This document shows positions 27,643 to 37,461 of a DNA stretch of 64,000 nt, piece by piece. The position numbers and the translations under genes were made by a program. A model generated the notes under the pieces. That model saw nothing but the letters and a program-made list of their open reading frames with translations, was not told the DNA's origin and did not search any database. Location of the stretch: the NCBI RefSeq assembly GCF_001307295.1, contig NZ_CP012700.1, positions 1,305,001-1,369,000 on the forward strand, written 5' to 3'. Each line of letters begins with the position of its first letter. Position 1 is the stretch's first letter. Source of the stretch: Sphingopyxis macrogoltabida (lineage in GTDB: Bacteria; Pseudomonadota; Alphaproteobacteria; Sphingomonadales; Sphingomonadaceae).

Positions 27643-29187
27643 TTGGATGATGTCCCTACCGCAACTCCCCTAGGGGATTTAACGGAGGTACCTCGCGCGA
27701 GCTTTGCGAGCCGCTTTCTGCCGCGTATCCCGGTGGCTGCCGCCTTCGGGATTGCGATGCTGGCGATTGCGGCTGGCGCCGGCATCCGGCTATTGTTCGC
27801 CGACGATCTTGGCCAGCGTGCGACGTTCATCTTCTTCGTGCCCGGCGTCGTCCTCGCTGGCGCCTTGTCGGGCTGGCGGGCCGGGGTCCTGGCGGCGCTC
27901 GCGGGCGCCGTCGCGGGGCTGTTGTGTGACAGCCGCATCGGCCCTGTCGAGAGCGGCAGCTGGATCGCGGCATCGGCCTTTCTTGTGATCTCCCTTGCAA
28001 TTGCGGTTGGTGGCGAATGGTTTCAGCACGCACGGGTGGAGACCGAGGCCGCTGCCGCTAGCCTCGCCGGTCGTGAGGCGCATCTGCGCTCGATCCTCGA
28101 AACCGTACCCGACGCGATGGTCGTCATCGACGAAGGCGGAACGGTTCGGGACTTCAGTCCGGCCGCCACACGCATGTTCGGCTGGCAGGCGCATGAAGCG
28201 ATCGGACGCAACGTCCGCATGCTCATGCCCGAGCCCTACCGCACCGCGCACGATGATTATCTCGACCGATATTACCGGACAGGCGAACGGCGTATCATCG
28301 GCAAGGGTCGCGTCGTCGTCGGCGAACGCCGCGACGGCTCGACCTTCCCAATCGAATTATCGGTCGGCGAGATGCGCGCGGGCGGCGAACGTTTCTTTAC
28401 CGGCTTCATTCGCGATCTCACCGAGCGGCAGCAGGCAGAGACGCGCCTGCAGGAACTGCAGAACGAGCTGGTTCATGTCTCGCGCCTGACCAGCCTCGGC
28501 GAAATGGCCTCGGCGCTCGCCCACGAGATCAATCAGCCCCTCTCGGCGATCGCAAACTATCTGAAAGGCAGCCGGATGTTATTGGCACGCGACGAAGTGC
28601 CGCACGACCGCCTCGGCGATGCGGTTGATCGGGCGGCGAGCGAGGCGCTTCGCGCGGGCGATATCATTCGGCGCTTGCGCGATTTCGTAGCGCGCGGCGA
28701 AACCGAACGCGCCGTTGAAAGCCTGCCCAAGCTCGTCGAGGAGGCGAGCGCGCTCGCGCTCGTCGGGGCGCGCGAGCATGACATTCATGTGAGATTCGCC
28801 TTCGATCCCGTCATCGACCGGGTCCTCGTCGACAAGGTTCAGATTCAGCAGGTGGTGCTCAATCTGGTCCGCAACGCCGTTGATGCTCTGGCCGGATCGC
28901 TGCCCGGGACGCGCGAGCTCACCATCTCAATTGATCCGGATGCCGACATGGCGCGGGTCAGTGTGACCGATAATGGGCCAGGCATTGCCCCGGAAATCGC
29001 AAGCCAGTTGTTTCAGCCCTTCGTGACGACAAAACGCACAGGCATGGGCGTAGGCTTGTCGATTTCCCGGACCATTGTGGAAGCCCATGGGGGAAAAATC
29101 GGGGTCGAGTCCGAAAACGGTCGGGGTTCGAAATTTCATTTCACATTGCCGGCCGCCAGCGAGGAGGAATTTTTGGATGGCGAGTGA
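27643..29187 (+). CDS. fixL: FixL-like oxygen-sensing histidine kinase with heme PAS domain
   Basis: A 514-residue kinase: four hydrophobic helices (about 30-125), a heme-binding PAS domain (about 145-265) and HisKA/HATPase domains. The PAS keeps the heme ligand His203 ([11 protein letters not shown]) and, exactly 20 residues later, Arg223 (IIGKGR), matching His200 and Arg220 of Bradyrhizobium FixL. Phospho-acceptor is His294 ([12 protein letters not shown]); ATP box DNGPGIA and [12 protein letters not shown]. The frame opens after a TGA at 27637, so the start is TTG 27643 or further in; the leader before the first helix is short. Overlaps fixJ by 11 bases. Confidence 0.93.
   Translation: MDDVPTATPLGDLTEVPRASFASRFLPRIPVAAAFGIAMLAIAAGAGIRLLFADDLGQRATFIFFVPGVVLAGALSGWRAGVLAALAGAVAGLLCDSRIGPVESGSWIAASAFLVISLAIAVGGEWFQHARVETEAAAASLAGREAHLRSILETVPDAMVVIDEGGTVRDFSPAATRMFGWQAHEAIGRNVRMLMPEPYRTAHDDYLDRYYRTGERRIIGKGRVVVGERRDGSTFPIELSVGEMRAGGERFFTGFIRDLTERQQAETRLQELQNELVHVSRLTSLGEMASALAHEINQPLSAIANYLKGSRMLLARDEVPHDRLGDAVDRAASEALRAGDIIRRLRDFVARGETERAVESLPKLVEEASALALVGAREHDIHVRFAFDPVIDRVLVDKVQIQQVVLNLVRNAVDALAGSLPGTRELTISIDPDADMARVSVTDNGPGIAPEIASQLFQPFVTTKRTGMGVGLSISRTIVEAHGGKIGVESENGRGSKFHFTLPAASEEEFLDGE
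27666..27677. promoter_or_regulatory. Perfect 12-bp palindrome TCCCCTAGGGGA near the AOX/fixL divergent start
   Basis: TCCCCTAGGGGA, extended by AA/TT one base out on each side, lies 105 bases upstream of the alternative-oxidase ATG and 23 bases inside fixL if TTG 27643 is used. A dyad here suits a dimeric NarL/FixJ-family regulator. Either the fixL start is further downstream or the operator overlaps the coding start. Binding is inferred. Confidence 0.55.
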
Positions 29188-29797
29188 TCCAATCGTCTAT
29201 GTGATCGATGACGACGACGCGGCGCGGCATTCGCTGGAGTTTCTGCTCGACTGCGCCGGCATTCGCGTTCGCGGTTTCGCGTCGGCCGACGCCTTCCTGA
29301 CGGCGTCGCCGGCGCTTGACGGCGCCTGTATTGTGACCGACGTACGTATGCCCGGCACGAACGGGATGGAACTCGTCGAGAAAATCAGAGCGCAGGGGGG
29401 TACGGCTCCCGTCATCGTCATCACCGGCCACGCTGACGTTCCGCTCGCGATTCAGGCGATGAAGGCCGGCGTCGCCGAGTTCATCGAAAAACCGTTCGAC
29501 GATGAGGCGATGCTTGGTGCGATCCGTCAGGCGCTGGCTCATCAGGCGGGGAGCGAAGCCGCGCGTGCTGAGACGAAAGCGATCGGCGAACGACTGGCGA
29601 CATTATCAGCTCGAGAGCGCGAGGTCGTCGACAGGCTGGTCGCCGGAAAAGCGAACAAAGCGATCGCCTTCGATCTCTCGATCAGCGCGCGAACCGTTGA
29701 AGTATACCGCGCCAATGCAATGATGAAGATGCAGGCGAGAACATTGTCCGATCTCGTGCGTATGGCCACCATAGTCCAGATGAGTGGTTCTGACTGA
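29177..29797 (+). CDS. fixJ: FixJ-family response regulator
   Basis: A 206-residue regulator with a receiver domain ([17 protein letters not shown], phospho-Asp in [36 protein letters not shown], Lys in EFIEKPF) and a LuxR/NarL-type HTH ([43 protein letters not shown]). It overlaps the fixL stop by 11 bases. In rhizobia FixJ activates fixK and nif-associated genes at low oxygen; here the nearest candidate target is the divergent oxidase-globin operon. Confidence 0.95.
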   Translation: MASDPIVYVIDDDDAARHSLEFLLDCAGIRVRGFASADAFLTASPALDGACIVTDVRMPGTNGMELVEKIRAQGGTAPVIVITGHADVPLAIQAMKAGVAEFIEKPFDDEAMLGAIRQALAHQAGSEAARAETKAIGERLATLSAREREVVDRLVAGKANKAIAFDLSISARTVEVYRANAMMKMQARTLSDLVRMATIVQMSGSD

Positions 29798-29923
29798 TCA
29801 AGACGACGTTCGGGCGAGCTTTTGCTCTGTTCGTGATGGGAGAAAGCGTCAGCCAGCCAGAGTGCTGCTTTCATATCATTAGGTACCGAACAGGACTGAC
29901 CTCTTTCGGCCCCCAGTCGATGT

Positions 29924-30835
29924 TTACGATTTTGCCTGGGTTGACGCCAGCTCGCGAGCGACAGACAGGAAGGCGGCCAACCCGGCGGAAGGATGCCTTC
30001 GGCCGGGATAGTAAAGACAAAGGCCCGGAAAAGGCGGTGTCCAGTCTTCGAGCAGGCGGACGAGCGTTCCTGATTCGGTATAGGCGATCACATCCTGTTC
30101 GAAATAGAAGCCGATACCGAAGCCCGCCAGCACAGCGGCGCGCGACAGGTTGAATTCGTCGAACGTCATCGGGCCGTTCACCTCGATCTGCGCCGTGTCG
30201 CCGCCCTTCTCGAAATGCCAGCGGTAGAGCGCGCCATCGGGCAAGCGGACACGAATGCAGTCGTGTGAAACGAGATCGGTCGGCACGAGCGGTGGTGATC
30301 GCGTGGCCAGATAGGCTGGCGAGGCGACCACCGCGAAGCGCTGCGCCTCGCCGAGTGACAGGGCGATCATATCGGTCGGAACGAGCGAGGCCACACGAAT
30401 GCCAAGGTCGAAACCCTCGGCGACGATGTCGCGCAGTTGTCCCTCGGTCACGACATCGACATGCATGTCGGGATAGCGGCGCGAATATTCCAGGAGAAGA
30501 GTGGTGAAGGCAGGCGAACGCGCTGCGAATGGCGGCGCGTTGATCCGCAGCGTTCCTGTCGGCGTTGCACGGCGCTCGCGGACGATCTCGATGGTTTCGC
30601 GAACGTCCTGAAGCGAGGGACCTAGGCGATCGACGAAGATCCTACCGGCGTCGGTCAATGCGACGCTCCGTGTTGTGCGGTTGAACAGGCGCACGCCAAG
30701 CTCGGCTTCGATCCGCGCAATCATGTGACTGAGCGCCGTCGTCGACATGCCCAGATCGATTGCGGCCTGCCGGAAGGATCCGCGGCGTGCAACGCCCAGA
30801 ACGGCGTCGAAGTCCCGAAGCGCCAGTCGCGACAT
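29924..30835 (-). CDS. LysR family transcriptional regulator
   Basis: A 303-residue LysR regulator: N-terminal HTH (FDAVLGVARRGSFRQAAIDLGMSTTALSHMIARIEAELGVRLFNRTTRSVALTDAG split across residues 8-65) and a type 2 periplasmic-binding-like effector domain (TGTLRINAPPFAARS..., FDLGIRVASLVPTDMIA). Divergent from the NTF2-like/SDR pair with a 98-base spacer, the standard layout for a LysR regulator and its target operon. Ligand unknown. Confidence 0.93.
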   Translation of the reverse strand: MSRLALRDFDAVLGVARRGSFRQAAIDLGMSTTALSHMIARIEAELGVRLFNRTTRSVALTDAGRIFVDRLGPSLQDVRETIEIVRERRATPTGTLRINAPPFAARSPAFTTLLLEYSRRYPDMHVDVVTEGQLRDIVAEGFDLGIRVASLVPTDMIALSLGEAQRFAVVASPAYLATRSPPLVPTDLVSHDCIRVRLPDGALYRWHFEKGGDTAQIEVNGPMTFDEFNLSRAAVLAGFGIGFYFEQDVIAYTESGTLVRLLEDWTPPFPGLCLYYPGRRHPSAGLAAFLSVARELASTQAKS

Positions 30836-30933
30836 TATCCCGAATCCTTCACTAGCTCATGCCAGATTGGCCTACTTATCTGGATAGTGCGCTGGTCTTA
30901 CAACGGGGGCAAGTCAAATGAAGGAGACTTGTC

Positions 30934-31311
30934 ATGCAGACCAGGAGCGAATCCGACACCAAGCAGCGCGGCACCCAAGCGGTTGTTGCATCCCTGCCCA
31001 AACCCATTGCCGACTTTGTCGAGGCCAATGCACGGCTCGACGTTGACGGCATGCTGAAGCCGTTCGCAGCCGATGCGCTCATTGTGGACAACGGCCACCG
31101 TCACGCGGGCCTCCCCGAAATCAGGACCCTGTTCGAAGACGAGGTCGTCGCCGTAAAAGCGATCTTCACGCCGGACAGCGTGCGCCAAGAGAACGGCAAG
31201 ATCGTTGTCGAGGGCCCCGCACATGGCGACTTCAAGGGCAGCCCGATCCGCTTCACCTATGACTTCACGCTCGAGAACGACGCCATCCAGACGCTGGAGA
31301 TCACGCTATGA
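30934..31311 (+). CDS. NTF2-like (SnoaL-type) protein
   Basis: A 125-residue single-domain protein with the cone-like NTF2 fold: PKPIADFVEANARLDVDGML, FAADALIVDNGHRHAG, IRTLFEDEVV, VEGPAHGDFKGSPIRFTYDF. SnoaL-type members are small isomerases or hydratases, or have no activity. ATG 30934 has AAGGAG upstream. Overlaps the SDR start by four bases, so the two formed an operon under the divergent LysR regulator. Confidence 0.85.
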   Translation: MQTRSESDTKQRGTQAVVASLPKPIADFVEANARLDVDGMLKPFAADALIVDNGHRHAGLPEIRTLFEDEVVAVKAIFTPDSVRQENGKIVVEGPAHGDFKGSPIRFTYDFTLENDAIQTLEITL

Positions 31312-32096
31312 GCGTCACCGTTGATCCGACCGAGTTCGCCGGCAAGCGTGTCGTCGTCAGCGGCGGCACCAAGGGGTTGGGCCGCGCCACCGTCGAGCGT
31401 TTCCTGGCAGGTGGCGCCAGAGTGATAACCGCGGCCCGCGGAAACCCTGACCCCATTGCTGGCGTAGAGTTCGTCCGGGCCGACCTGACGACAGCGGCGG
31501 GCGGGGAGAGCCTCGCTGCAGCGGCGCTCGCGCATATGGGGGGCGTGGACATCTTGGCCCATGTGATAGGTGGCTCGTCCTCGCCGGGGGGCGGCTTTGT
31601 CGCCCTGACCGACGATCACTGGCTCGACGAACTGAACCTCAACCTTCTGGCCACGGTCCGGCTCGATCGCCTTCTGGTCCCGCAGATGATCGAGCGTGGC
31701 GCCGGCGCGGTGGTGCATGTCACCTCCATCCAGTCGGTGCTGCCGCTTCCTGAATCGACGACTGCCTATGCCGCCGCGAAGGCCGCGCTCAGGACCTACA
31801 GCAAGTCCGTGTCCAAGTAGCTCGGGCCGAAGGGCGTGCGGGTCAACGTCGTGTCCCCGGGCTGGATCATGACCGAAGCGTCCGAGGAATTGCTGAAGCG
31901 GCTGCAGGCTGCCAAGGGCGGTACGATCGAGGACGCGCGGCAGGTCGTTCTCGACGGCCTCGGCGGGATCCCGATCGGGCGTCCGGCCGATCCTCATGAG
32001 GTCGCCGACCTCATCGCCTACCTCGCTTCGGATCACGCTGCCGCGATCCACGGCGCCGAGTTCGTTATTGACGGCGGCACGGTTCCGACCCTCTGA
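31308..32096 (+). pseudogene. Short-chain dehydrogenase broken by an in-frame amber codon
   Basis: The 262-codon frame is a complete classical SDR apart from one TAG at 31818-31820. Before it are the cofactor motif VVVSGGTKGLGRATVERF, the NAG-equivalent region and the catalytic ...VTSIQSVLPLPESTTAYAAAKAAL (Ser, YxxxK). After it the same frame goes on [18 protein letters not shown] to [11 protein letters not shown]. Family members read [12 protein letters not shown] here, so Glu (GAG) changed to TAG. A restart at 31836 would give only an 86-residue tail. Without suppression it is inactive. Confidence 0.9.
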
Positions 32097-32355
32097 GGTC
32101 ATCGCCCCGACGTTCGCAGCTTTCAGCGGACGTCGGGAAGCGACGAGTTTGGCAGTTCCTGTCCCGCACGTGACAATGCGAGCTGCATATCTATGTCTGT
32201 TTCATCCAGGATCGCACCGAAAACGGACAGTCCGCAAACGGCCAAACCCGGATGTGATGCCAAGCCGATTTTGTTGCGGACCCGATTGCGGCTTGACGGA
32301 ACAGGGTGGCACGAATGATAGGATATACTATATCATTTCTGCCTTGGGGGATTCG

Positions 32356-34719
32356 ATGGAATATTCGAGAGCCGCGGTTGCCGCGGCGTGCCTGTTGTTT
32401 GGATCACCTGTATGCGCGCAGCTTGTCGATGAAACGGGTGAGCCGACAGAAGACACATCTTCGGTCGATGAAGGGAAGGACATAGTCGTCACCGGCTCGC
32501 TGATCCGCGGCCTGCCGCGCGAATATATAGCAAGTCCGGTCTTCACTTATGACAAGAGCGACGTTGTGCGTTCGGGTTCGAACTCGATGTCGGAATATAT
32601 CCTCACTATCCCGCAGAACTTCGCATCCGACCTCAGCGATTTCGGCACGGCGGCGACCAGCATCGGGACTTCGCTGAGCACCGCGACATCCTACAACCAG
32701 TTCGACGCCTTCTCCGCCTTCGCATTGCGCGGTCTTGCTTCCGACGCGACGCTGACGCTTGTAAATGGCCGGCGCATGCCCTCGGTCGGAATGGTCGAGG
32801 CCTCGACCGTCTCGGTCATCCCCTCGGCGCTCATAGAACGGATCGACATCATCTCCGACGGGGCGTCCGCGACCTATGGCGCCGACGCGGTTGCAGGAGT
32901 GGTCAATATCGTGACTCGCAAGGCGACGGACGGGGTCGAACTGCGCGCGCGGGGCGGGGTCATGACCGAGACGGGGGCGAAGAGCTGGGATGCCAGCGCG
33001 CTCGCCGCGACCAGCTGGGGCAGCGGCAGTATCTATGGGATGGCGAGCTATCAACGCCGCGACGAGTTCGTCGGCGATCCCGTCGTCTCGAGCGGAACAC
33101 CGCTGCAGATCAGCCAGTTGCCGCAGGAAGATTTGAGCGGTTTTTATGCGGGCATCCGCCAGGAAGCCGGTGATATCACCCTCTCGCTCGATGCTTCGCG
33201 CTTCCGACGCGACCGGCGCGCGCGGCTCGATTTCCCCGACACCCCGCGCAGCAACCGCGACTATCGAAGCAAGACGACGGGCTGGACGATCAATGGCAAT
33301 ATGCACTGGGACGGCGAGGGCGAGACCGCAGTCGATGTGAACTTCGACTATGGCGAAACGGATTCGGGCAGCCGTCTCACCTATGGCAGCGGACGGGTCA
33401 CCGGCTATAATCACCGCAATACTTTATTTGTCGCGGAGGCCACGGGACAGACCGCGCTCGCGGCGCTTCCTGCCGGGCCGCTCATCGTTGCAGGCGGCGC
33501 GCAGTATCGCGTCGAGACGCTCGCAACCGACGCCGCCATCTTCTTCCACCTTGCCGGCGCGAAGCGGCGCGCGAAATCGCTGTTCGGCGAAGTGAATGTG
33601 CCGATCGTCGGCCCCGACATGGCGGTGCCGCTTGTCCGGAGCCTGACCCTGTCGGCGGCAGCGCGCTATGAGGATCTGGGTTTCGATTCCGCGCTCGCGC
33701 CAAAGGTCGGTGTGCGCTGGCAAATCGATCGTTCGCTGGCCCTGCGCGGCACCTTTGCACGCTCCTTCTTAGTCCCGCGCTTTCGCGACACGATCGGCAT
33801 CGCCGAGCAGGTGTCCTTCTGGAGCCAGCCTTTTCCTTATCTGCCCGCCGGGCAGCAGAACCCGGCGATTCCCGATGGCGATGCACTCGTCATCTATCGT
33901 GCCGGAGCCAACCCTGGACTCGGCACGCAGCAGGCCGATTCATTTACGGTGGGAGCCGACTTCACTCCAGTTTTTCTTCCGGGGCTAACGGTCAAGGCGG
34001 GCTATTACCGCATCAAGATCAAGGGCCGGGTCGTTACCCCGTCGCAGGATGATGCGGCGACGTTGGCGGACCTTCAACGGTTCAACCTGCTGAATCCGAG
34101 TGCAGGGCAGGTGGGGGACATTATCGACAATCCGACGACCTTCCGCTGGTTTGCGGCGAATGTTCCGTTCATCAATGGCGGCGAGACACTGGTCTGGAAC
34201 GCCGCGAGCGAAATACCGGGCGACCTGATCTCGCAGGTTCAGGCGATCATCGATATCAGACCGCAGAATTTTGCGGTCGAGTCTACCGACGGGATCGATC
34301 TCGATCTTGCCTATGACACGGGCCTGTTTGGCGGAACCGCGCGACTGCATGTCACCGGGCAGTACATATTGAACCTTGATTTGCGCGCGGGAAGCGGCGC
34401 GCCGGTTTCGCGTCTCGACGGCTATGCGCAGGCTTCGGATCTGAGGCTCAATGGCAGCTTGGTGTGGGGGCGCGGCGGTTTATCGATCGGCTCGGTGGTA
34501 AACTATGTGGACGGTTTTACCGACAACCGTCCGGGTGTGACGCCGGCTAAAGTCGGCTCCTACACGACCGCGTCGCTGTTCCTAGGGTTCGATCTCGGGC
34601 GCCTCACGAAGTCGCCCGCATTGGCCGATGCGGAGGTGCAACTTGTCGCCGCTAATGTCTTTGACCAGCGTCCACCGATGATCCGGAATGGCTATCTGGG
34701 CTTTGACCCGTACAACTGA
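32356..34719 (+). CDS. TonB-dependent outer-membrane receptor, C-terminus cut by IS21 element
   Basis: A 787-residue receptor with signal peptide (AAVAAACLLFGSPVCAQ), TonB-box-like DIVVTGSLIRG, plug domain (ATLTLVNGRRMP, IERIDIISDGASATYGADAVAGVVNIVTRK with residues 130-185) and most of the beta-barrel. The protein stops at NVFDQRPPMIRNGYLGFDPYN; related receptors continue about 15-20 residues to a terminal aromatic strand. The TGA stop is the first TG of the IS21-family end, so the last barrel strand is lost. Such receptors usually serve siderophores, sugars or aromatics; substrate unknown. ATG 32356 starts the signal peptide; the frame is open far upstream. Confidence 0.87.
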   Translation: MEYSRAAVAAACLLFGSPVCAQLVDETGEPTEDTSSVDEGKDIVVTGSLIRGLPREYIASPVFTYDKSDVVRSGSNSMSEYILTIPQNFASDLSDFGTAATSIGTSLSTATSYNQFDAFSAFALRGLASDATLTLVNGRRMPSVGMVEASTVSVIPSALIERIDIISDGASATYGADAVAGVVNIVTRKATDGVELRARGGVMTETGAKSWDASALAATSWGSGSIYGMASYQRRDEFVGDPVVSSGTPLQISQLPQEDLSGFYAGIRQEAGDITLSLDASRFRRDRRARLDFPDTPRSNRDYRSKTTGWTINGNMHWDGEGETAVDVNFDYGETDSGSRLTYGSGRVTGYNHRNTLFVAEATGQTALAALPAGPLIVAGGAQYRVETLATDAAIFFHLAGAKRRAKSLFGEVNVPIVGPDMAVPLVRSLTLSAAARYEDLGFDSALAPKVGVRWQIDRSLALRGTFARSFLVPRFRDTIGIAEQVSFWSQPFPYLPAGQQNPAIPDGDALVIYRAGANPGLGTQQADSFTVGADFTPVFLPGLTVKAGYYRIKIKGRVVTPSQDDAATLADLQRFNLLNPSAGQVGDIIDNPTTFRWFAANVPFINGGETLVWNAASEIPGDLISQVQAIIDIRPQNFAVESTDGIDLDLAYDTGLFGGTARLHVTGQYILNLDLRAGSGAPVSRLDGYAQASDLRLNGSLVWGRGGLSIGSVVNYVDGFTDNRPGVTPAKVGSYTTASLFLGFDLGRLTKSPALADAEVQLVAANVFDQRPPMIRNGYLGFDPYN

Positions 34720-34831
34720 GGATCAGCGTGCAATAGGCACCCCCTTCGTGGGGTGATCGGCGTGCAAAAAGGACCCCTTCATCCCGGGGATTTAGTCGGC
34801 CGACTGGTTTTGATCAGTTGGCGAGAACGGG

Positions 34832-36346
34832 ATGTTGATCGTGGAGACAGTGGTTCGGATTCGGCGTGAGCATGCAGCGGGTAAGGCGATCAAGGCGATC
34901 GCTCGTGACCTTCGTTTGTCGCGGAAGGTCGTCCGCAAAGCGATCCGGTCGCCGGAGGCGGCGTTCAACTATCAGCGCAAAGTCCAGCCGCTGCCGCGGA
35001 TCGGTCCTTATCAGGATCGTCTCGATGCGCTGCTTGAGGAGAACGAAGGTCGCGGCCGCCGCGATCGGCTACGGATGACGCGTATCCATGACCTGCTGGT
35101 GCGCGAGGGGTTCGATGGATCCTATGATGCGGTGCGCCGCTATGCGGCGCGCTGGCGTGCTGCGCGGCGGAAGGATGCTGGCGAAGGCGCACCGGCGTTC
35201 ATCCCGATGACCTTCCAGCCGGGTGAGGCCTACCAGTTCGACTGGAGCCACGAGGATGTGGAGATCGCCGGCAAGCCGATGCGGGTGAAGGTGGCGCATA
35301 TGCGTCTCTGCGACTCGCGCGCACCCTATGTCCGGGCCTATCCGCGCGAGGGCCAGGAGATGCTGTTCGATGCCCATGCCCGGGCGTTCGCGTTCTTCGG
35401 CGGTGTGCCGCGACGCGGTATCTACGATAATATGAAGACGGCGGTGACGGCCGTGTTCACCGGCAAGGAGCGTGTGTTCAACCGCCGCTTCCTGATCATG
35501 ACCGATCATTACATGGTCGAGCCGACCGCCTGCTCGCCGGCGGCGGGATGGGAGAAGGGCCAGGTCGAGCAGCAGGTCCAGACGATCCGAGGCCGCTTCT
35601 TCCAGCCGCGACTCCGGTTCGCCAGCCTGGCCGAGCTCAACGGGTGGCTGGAGGCCGAGTGCCGGCGCTGGGCCGAGCATCATGCCCATCCCGAACGCGG
35701 GGATATTACCGTCGCCGAGGCGCTGGATATGGAGCGACCGGCCCTGCAGCCGATCCTGGCACCGTTCGACGGCTTCCATGAGAGCGAGCATGCCGTCACC
35801 GGCACCTGCCTCATCAGCTTCGATCGCAACCGCTACTCGGTCATGTCGACGGCCGCACGCCGGACCGTTCAGGTGCGCTCCTATGCCGATCGCATCGTCA
35901 TACGCTGCGGCGATGCGATCGTCGGGGAGCATGAGCGCCACTTCGGTCGGAACCGCACGATATACGATCCCTGGCATTATCTGCCGGTCCTCGCGCACAA
36001 GCCCGGCGCGCTGCGTAACGGCGCACCGTTCCAGGACTGGGATCTGCCGCCCGCCCTGCACCGATTACGGCGAAGGCTCGGCACCGGGGACGAGGCCGAT
36101 CGCAGGTTCGTGCGGGTCCTCTCGGCGGTGCTCACCGATGGCCTGGAGCCGGTAGAGGCTGCCGTGCGCGAAGCGTTGGCGAACGGAACGGCCAGCGACG
36201 AGCTGATCCTCAACATCCTCTCCCGGCGCCGCGAGCCGGCGACACCCCACAGCATCGTCACTTCGGAAGACCGGATGCTGCAGCATCCTCCGCTCGCCGA
36301 CTGTGCCCGCTATGATCTGCTGCGAGGCTATGATGCAGCGGCATGA
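34832..36346 (+). CDS. istA: IS21-family transposase IstA
   Basis: A 504-residue DDE transposase: N-terminal HTH ([22 protein letters not shown]), integrase core with Asp in [15 protein letters not shown], Asp in [16 protein letters not shown] and Glu in [19 protein letters not shown]. It overlaps the istB start by about 17 bases. Appears intact. Confidence 0.95.
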   Translation: MLIVETVVRIRREHAAGKAIKAIARDLRLSRKVVRKAIRSPEAAFNYQRKVQPLPRIGPYQDRLDALLEENEGRGRRDRLRMTRIHDLLVREGFDGSYDAVRRYAARWRAARRKDAGEGAPAFIPMTFQPGEAYQFDWSHEDVEIAGKPMRVKVAHMRLCDSRAPYVRAYPREGQEMLFDAHARAFAFFGGVPRRGIYDNMKTAVTAVFTGKERVFNRRFLIMTDHYMVEPTACSPAAGWEKGQVEQQVQTIRGRFFQPRLRFASLAELNGWLEAECRRWAEHHAHPERGDITVAEALDMERPALQPILAPFDGFHESEHAVTGTCLISFDRNRYSVMSTAARRTVQVRSYADRIVIRCGDAIVGEHERHFGRNRTIYDPWHYLPVLAHKPGALRNGAPFQDWDLPPALHRLRRRLGTGDEADRRFVRVLSAVLTDGLEPVEAAVREALANGTASDELILNILSRRREPATPHSIVTSEDRMLQHPPLADCARYDLLRGYDAAA

Positions 36347-37061
36347 TATGATCGACACGATGCGCGGCCTCGGACTCAAGGGCATGGCGGCGGCGTTCGA
36401 CGAGGCGGTCACCACCGGCCTCCAGCGCAAGCGCACCACCATGGAGATACTGACCGACCTGCTCCGTGCTGAGGCGACCCACCGGGATGCAGCCTCCATC
36501 CGCTATCGGATGACGGCTGCGAGGCTGCCCGTGGTGAAGGACCTGGAGCGGTTCAGCTTCGAGGGCACACCGATCAATGAGGAGATGATCCGCTCCCTTC
36601 ACGATGGCTCCTTCCTCCCGCCTCGCCGCAATATCGTGCTGGTCGGCGGCACGGGGACAGGCAAGACCCACCTCGCCATCGCGATCACCGCCAATGTCGT
36701 GCGAAGGGGCGCTCGCGCCCGCTACTTCAACACCGTCGATCTGGTGACACGCCTCGAAGAGGAGACCCGGATCGGCAAAGGCGGGACCCTGGCGGCGCAG
36801 CTGTCGCGGCTCGACCTGATCGTGCTCGACGAGCTCGGTTATCTGCCGTTCGCCCGCTCGGGAGGGCAGTTGCTGTTCCACCTCATCAGCAAGCTTTATG
36901 AGCGGACCAGCGTCATCATCACCACGAACCTCGCCTTCGGCGAATGGCCGACCGTGTTCGGCGATCCCAAGATGACCACGGCGCTGCTCGACCGCGTCAC
37001 CCACCACTGCGATATCGTCGAGACGGGCAACGACAGCTGGCGCTTCAAAAACCGCAGCTGA
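36330..37061 (+). CDS. istB: IS21-family helper ATPase IstB
   Basis: A 243-residue AAA+ ATPase related to DnaC that assists IstA: Walker [20 protein letters not shown], Walker [15 protein letters not shown], sensor-like [22 protein letters not shown] at 36330 or 36333 overlaps the end of istA (stop 36344-36346), the usual coupled arrangement. Confidence 0.95.
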   Translation: MMQRHDMIDTMRGLGLKGMAAAFDEAVTTGLQRKRTTMEILTDLLRAEATHRDAASIRYRMTAARLPVVKDLERFSFEGTPINEEMIRSLHDGSFLPPRRNIVLVGGTGTGKTHLAIAITANVVRRGARARYFNTVDLVTRLEEETRIGKGGTLAAQLSRLDLIVLDELGYLPFARSGGQLLFHLISKLYERTSVIITTNLAFGEWPTVFGDPKMTTALLDRVTHHCDIVETGNDSWRFKNRS

Positions 37062-37239
37062 CAGCCACCTTCGGCGCCTTCAAAAATCTATCTTGCGCTG
37101 CGCGCGCCTCCGGTCGGGCTACGCCCGCCCTCCGCCGCACGCAGCGCAAGGCCATCTTCAACAAACCAGCATCATATTATCCGAAAAGGGGGTCCCTCTT
37201 CGACGCCGATCGGGGGTCCCTTTTGAACGCCGTTTGACA

Positions 37240-37461
37240 TCCACGCTTCTTGGAGCCGGCGCCGAGCTAGGTTCGGATGGGGATGACCAGCTCGTCCGCG
37301 CGCTTCGCGACGGGTCACAGGATGCGTTCAGCCAAGCCGGGAGGAGGCTTGTGGAGCGCGAGATCGGGATCGCGCCAACAATCGAGGTGCGACCGGGCTT
37401 CGCCTTTCGTGTGATCGTAACGCGTGACCTGATCCTCGAGAGCAGGGAGGAGAGACAATGA
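37240..37461 (+). pseudogene. trbI: 3' remnant of trbI (conjugal transfer, VirB10-like)
   Basis: The last 73 codons of TrbI, the VirB10-type core protein of a conjugative secretion channel: STLLGAGAELGSDGDDQLVR, QAGRRLVEREIGIAPTIEVR and PGFAFRVIVTRDLILE are the conserved C-terminal region. The frame emerges directly from the IS21 right end, so about 300 or more upstream codons are gone. It overlaps the following DUF2274 start (ATGA), the arrangement in Tn4371-type ICEs. Confidence 0.87.

Larger units (their letters stand above)
34717..37239 (+). mobile_element. IS21-family insertion sequence
   Basis: A 2.5-kb element with istA and istB. Ends start TGAGGATCAGCGTGCAATAG on the left and, inverted, TGTCAAACGGCGTTCAAAAG on the right; over 28 positions 20 match. 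Each end carries two copies of a 22-23 base motif ending in ACCCC (left near 34720 and 34757, right near 37192 and 37212), the multiple terminal repeats typical of IS21. The flanks show no matching target duplication, consistent with a deletion adjacent to the element: a TonB receptor is cut on the left and trbI on the right. Confidence 0.9.

Noticed and set aside
31836..32096. Independent 86-residue gene downstream of the SDR amber codon
   Set aside because: It is the in-frame continuation of the SDR C-terminus and has no start signal of its own.
37093..37239. Upstream extension of the trbI-frame into the IS21 end
   Set aside because: The residues are IS terminal-repeat translation without TrbI similarity; the gene part begins at 37240.
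34705..37250. Target-site duplication of the IS21 element
   Set aside because: Bases before 34717 (TACAAC) and after 37239 (TCCACG) do not match.
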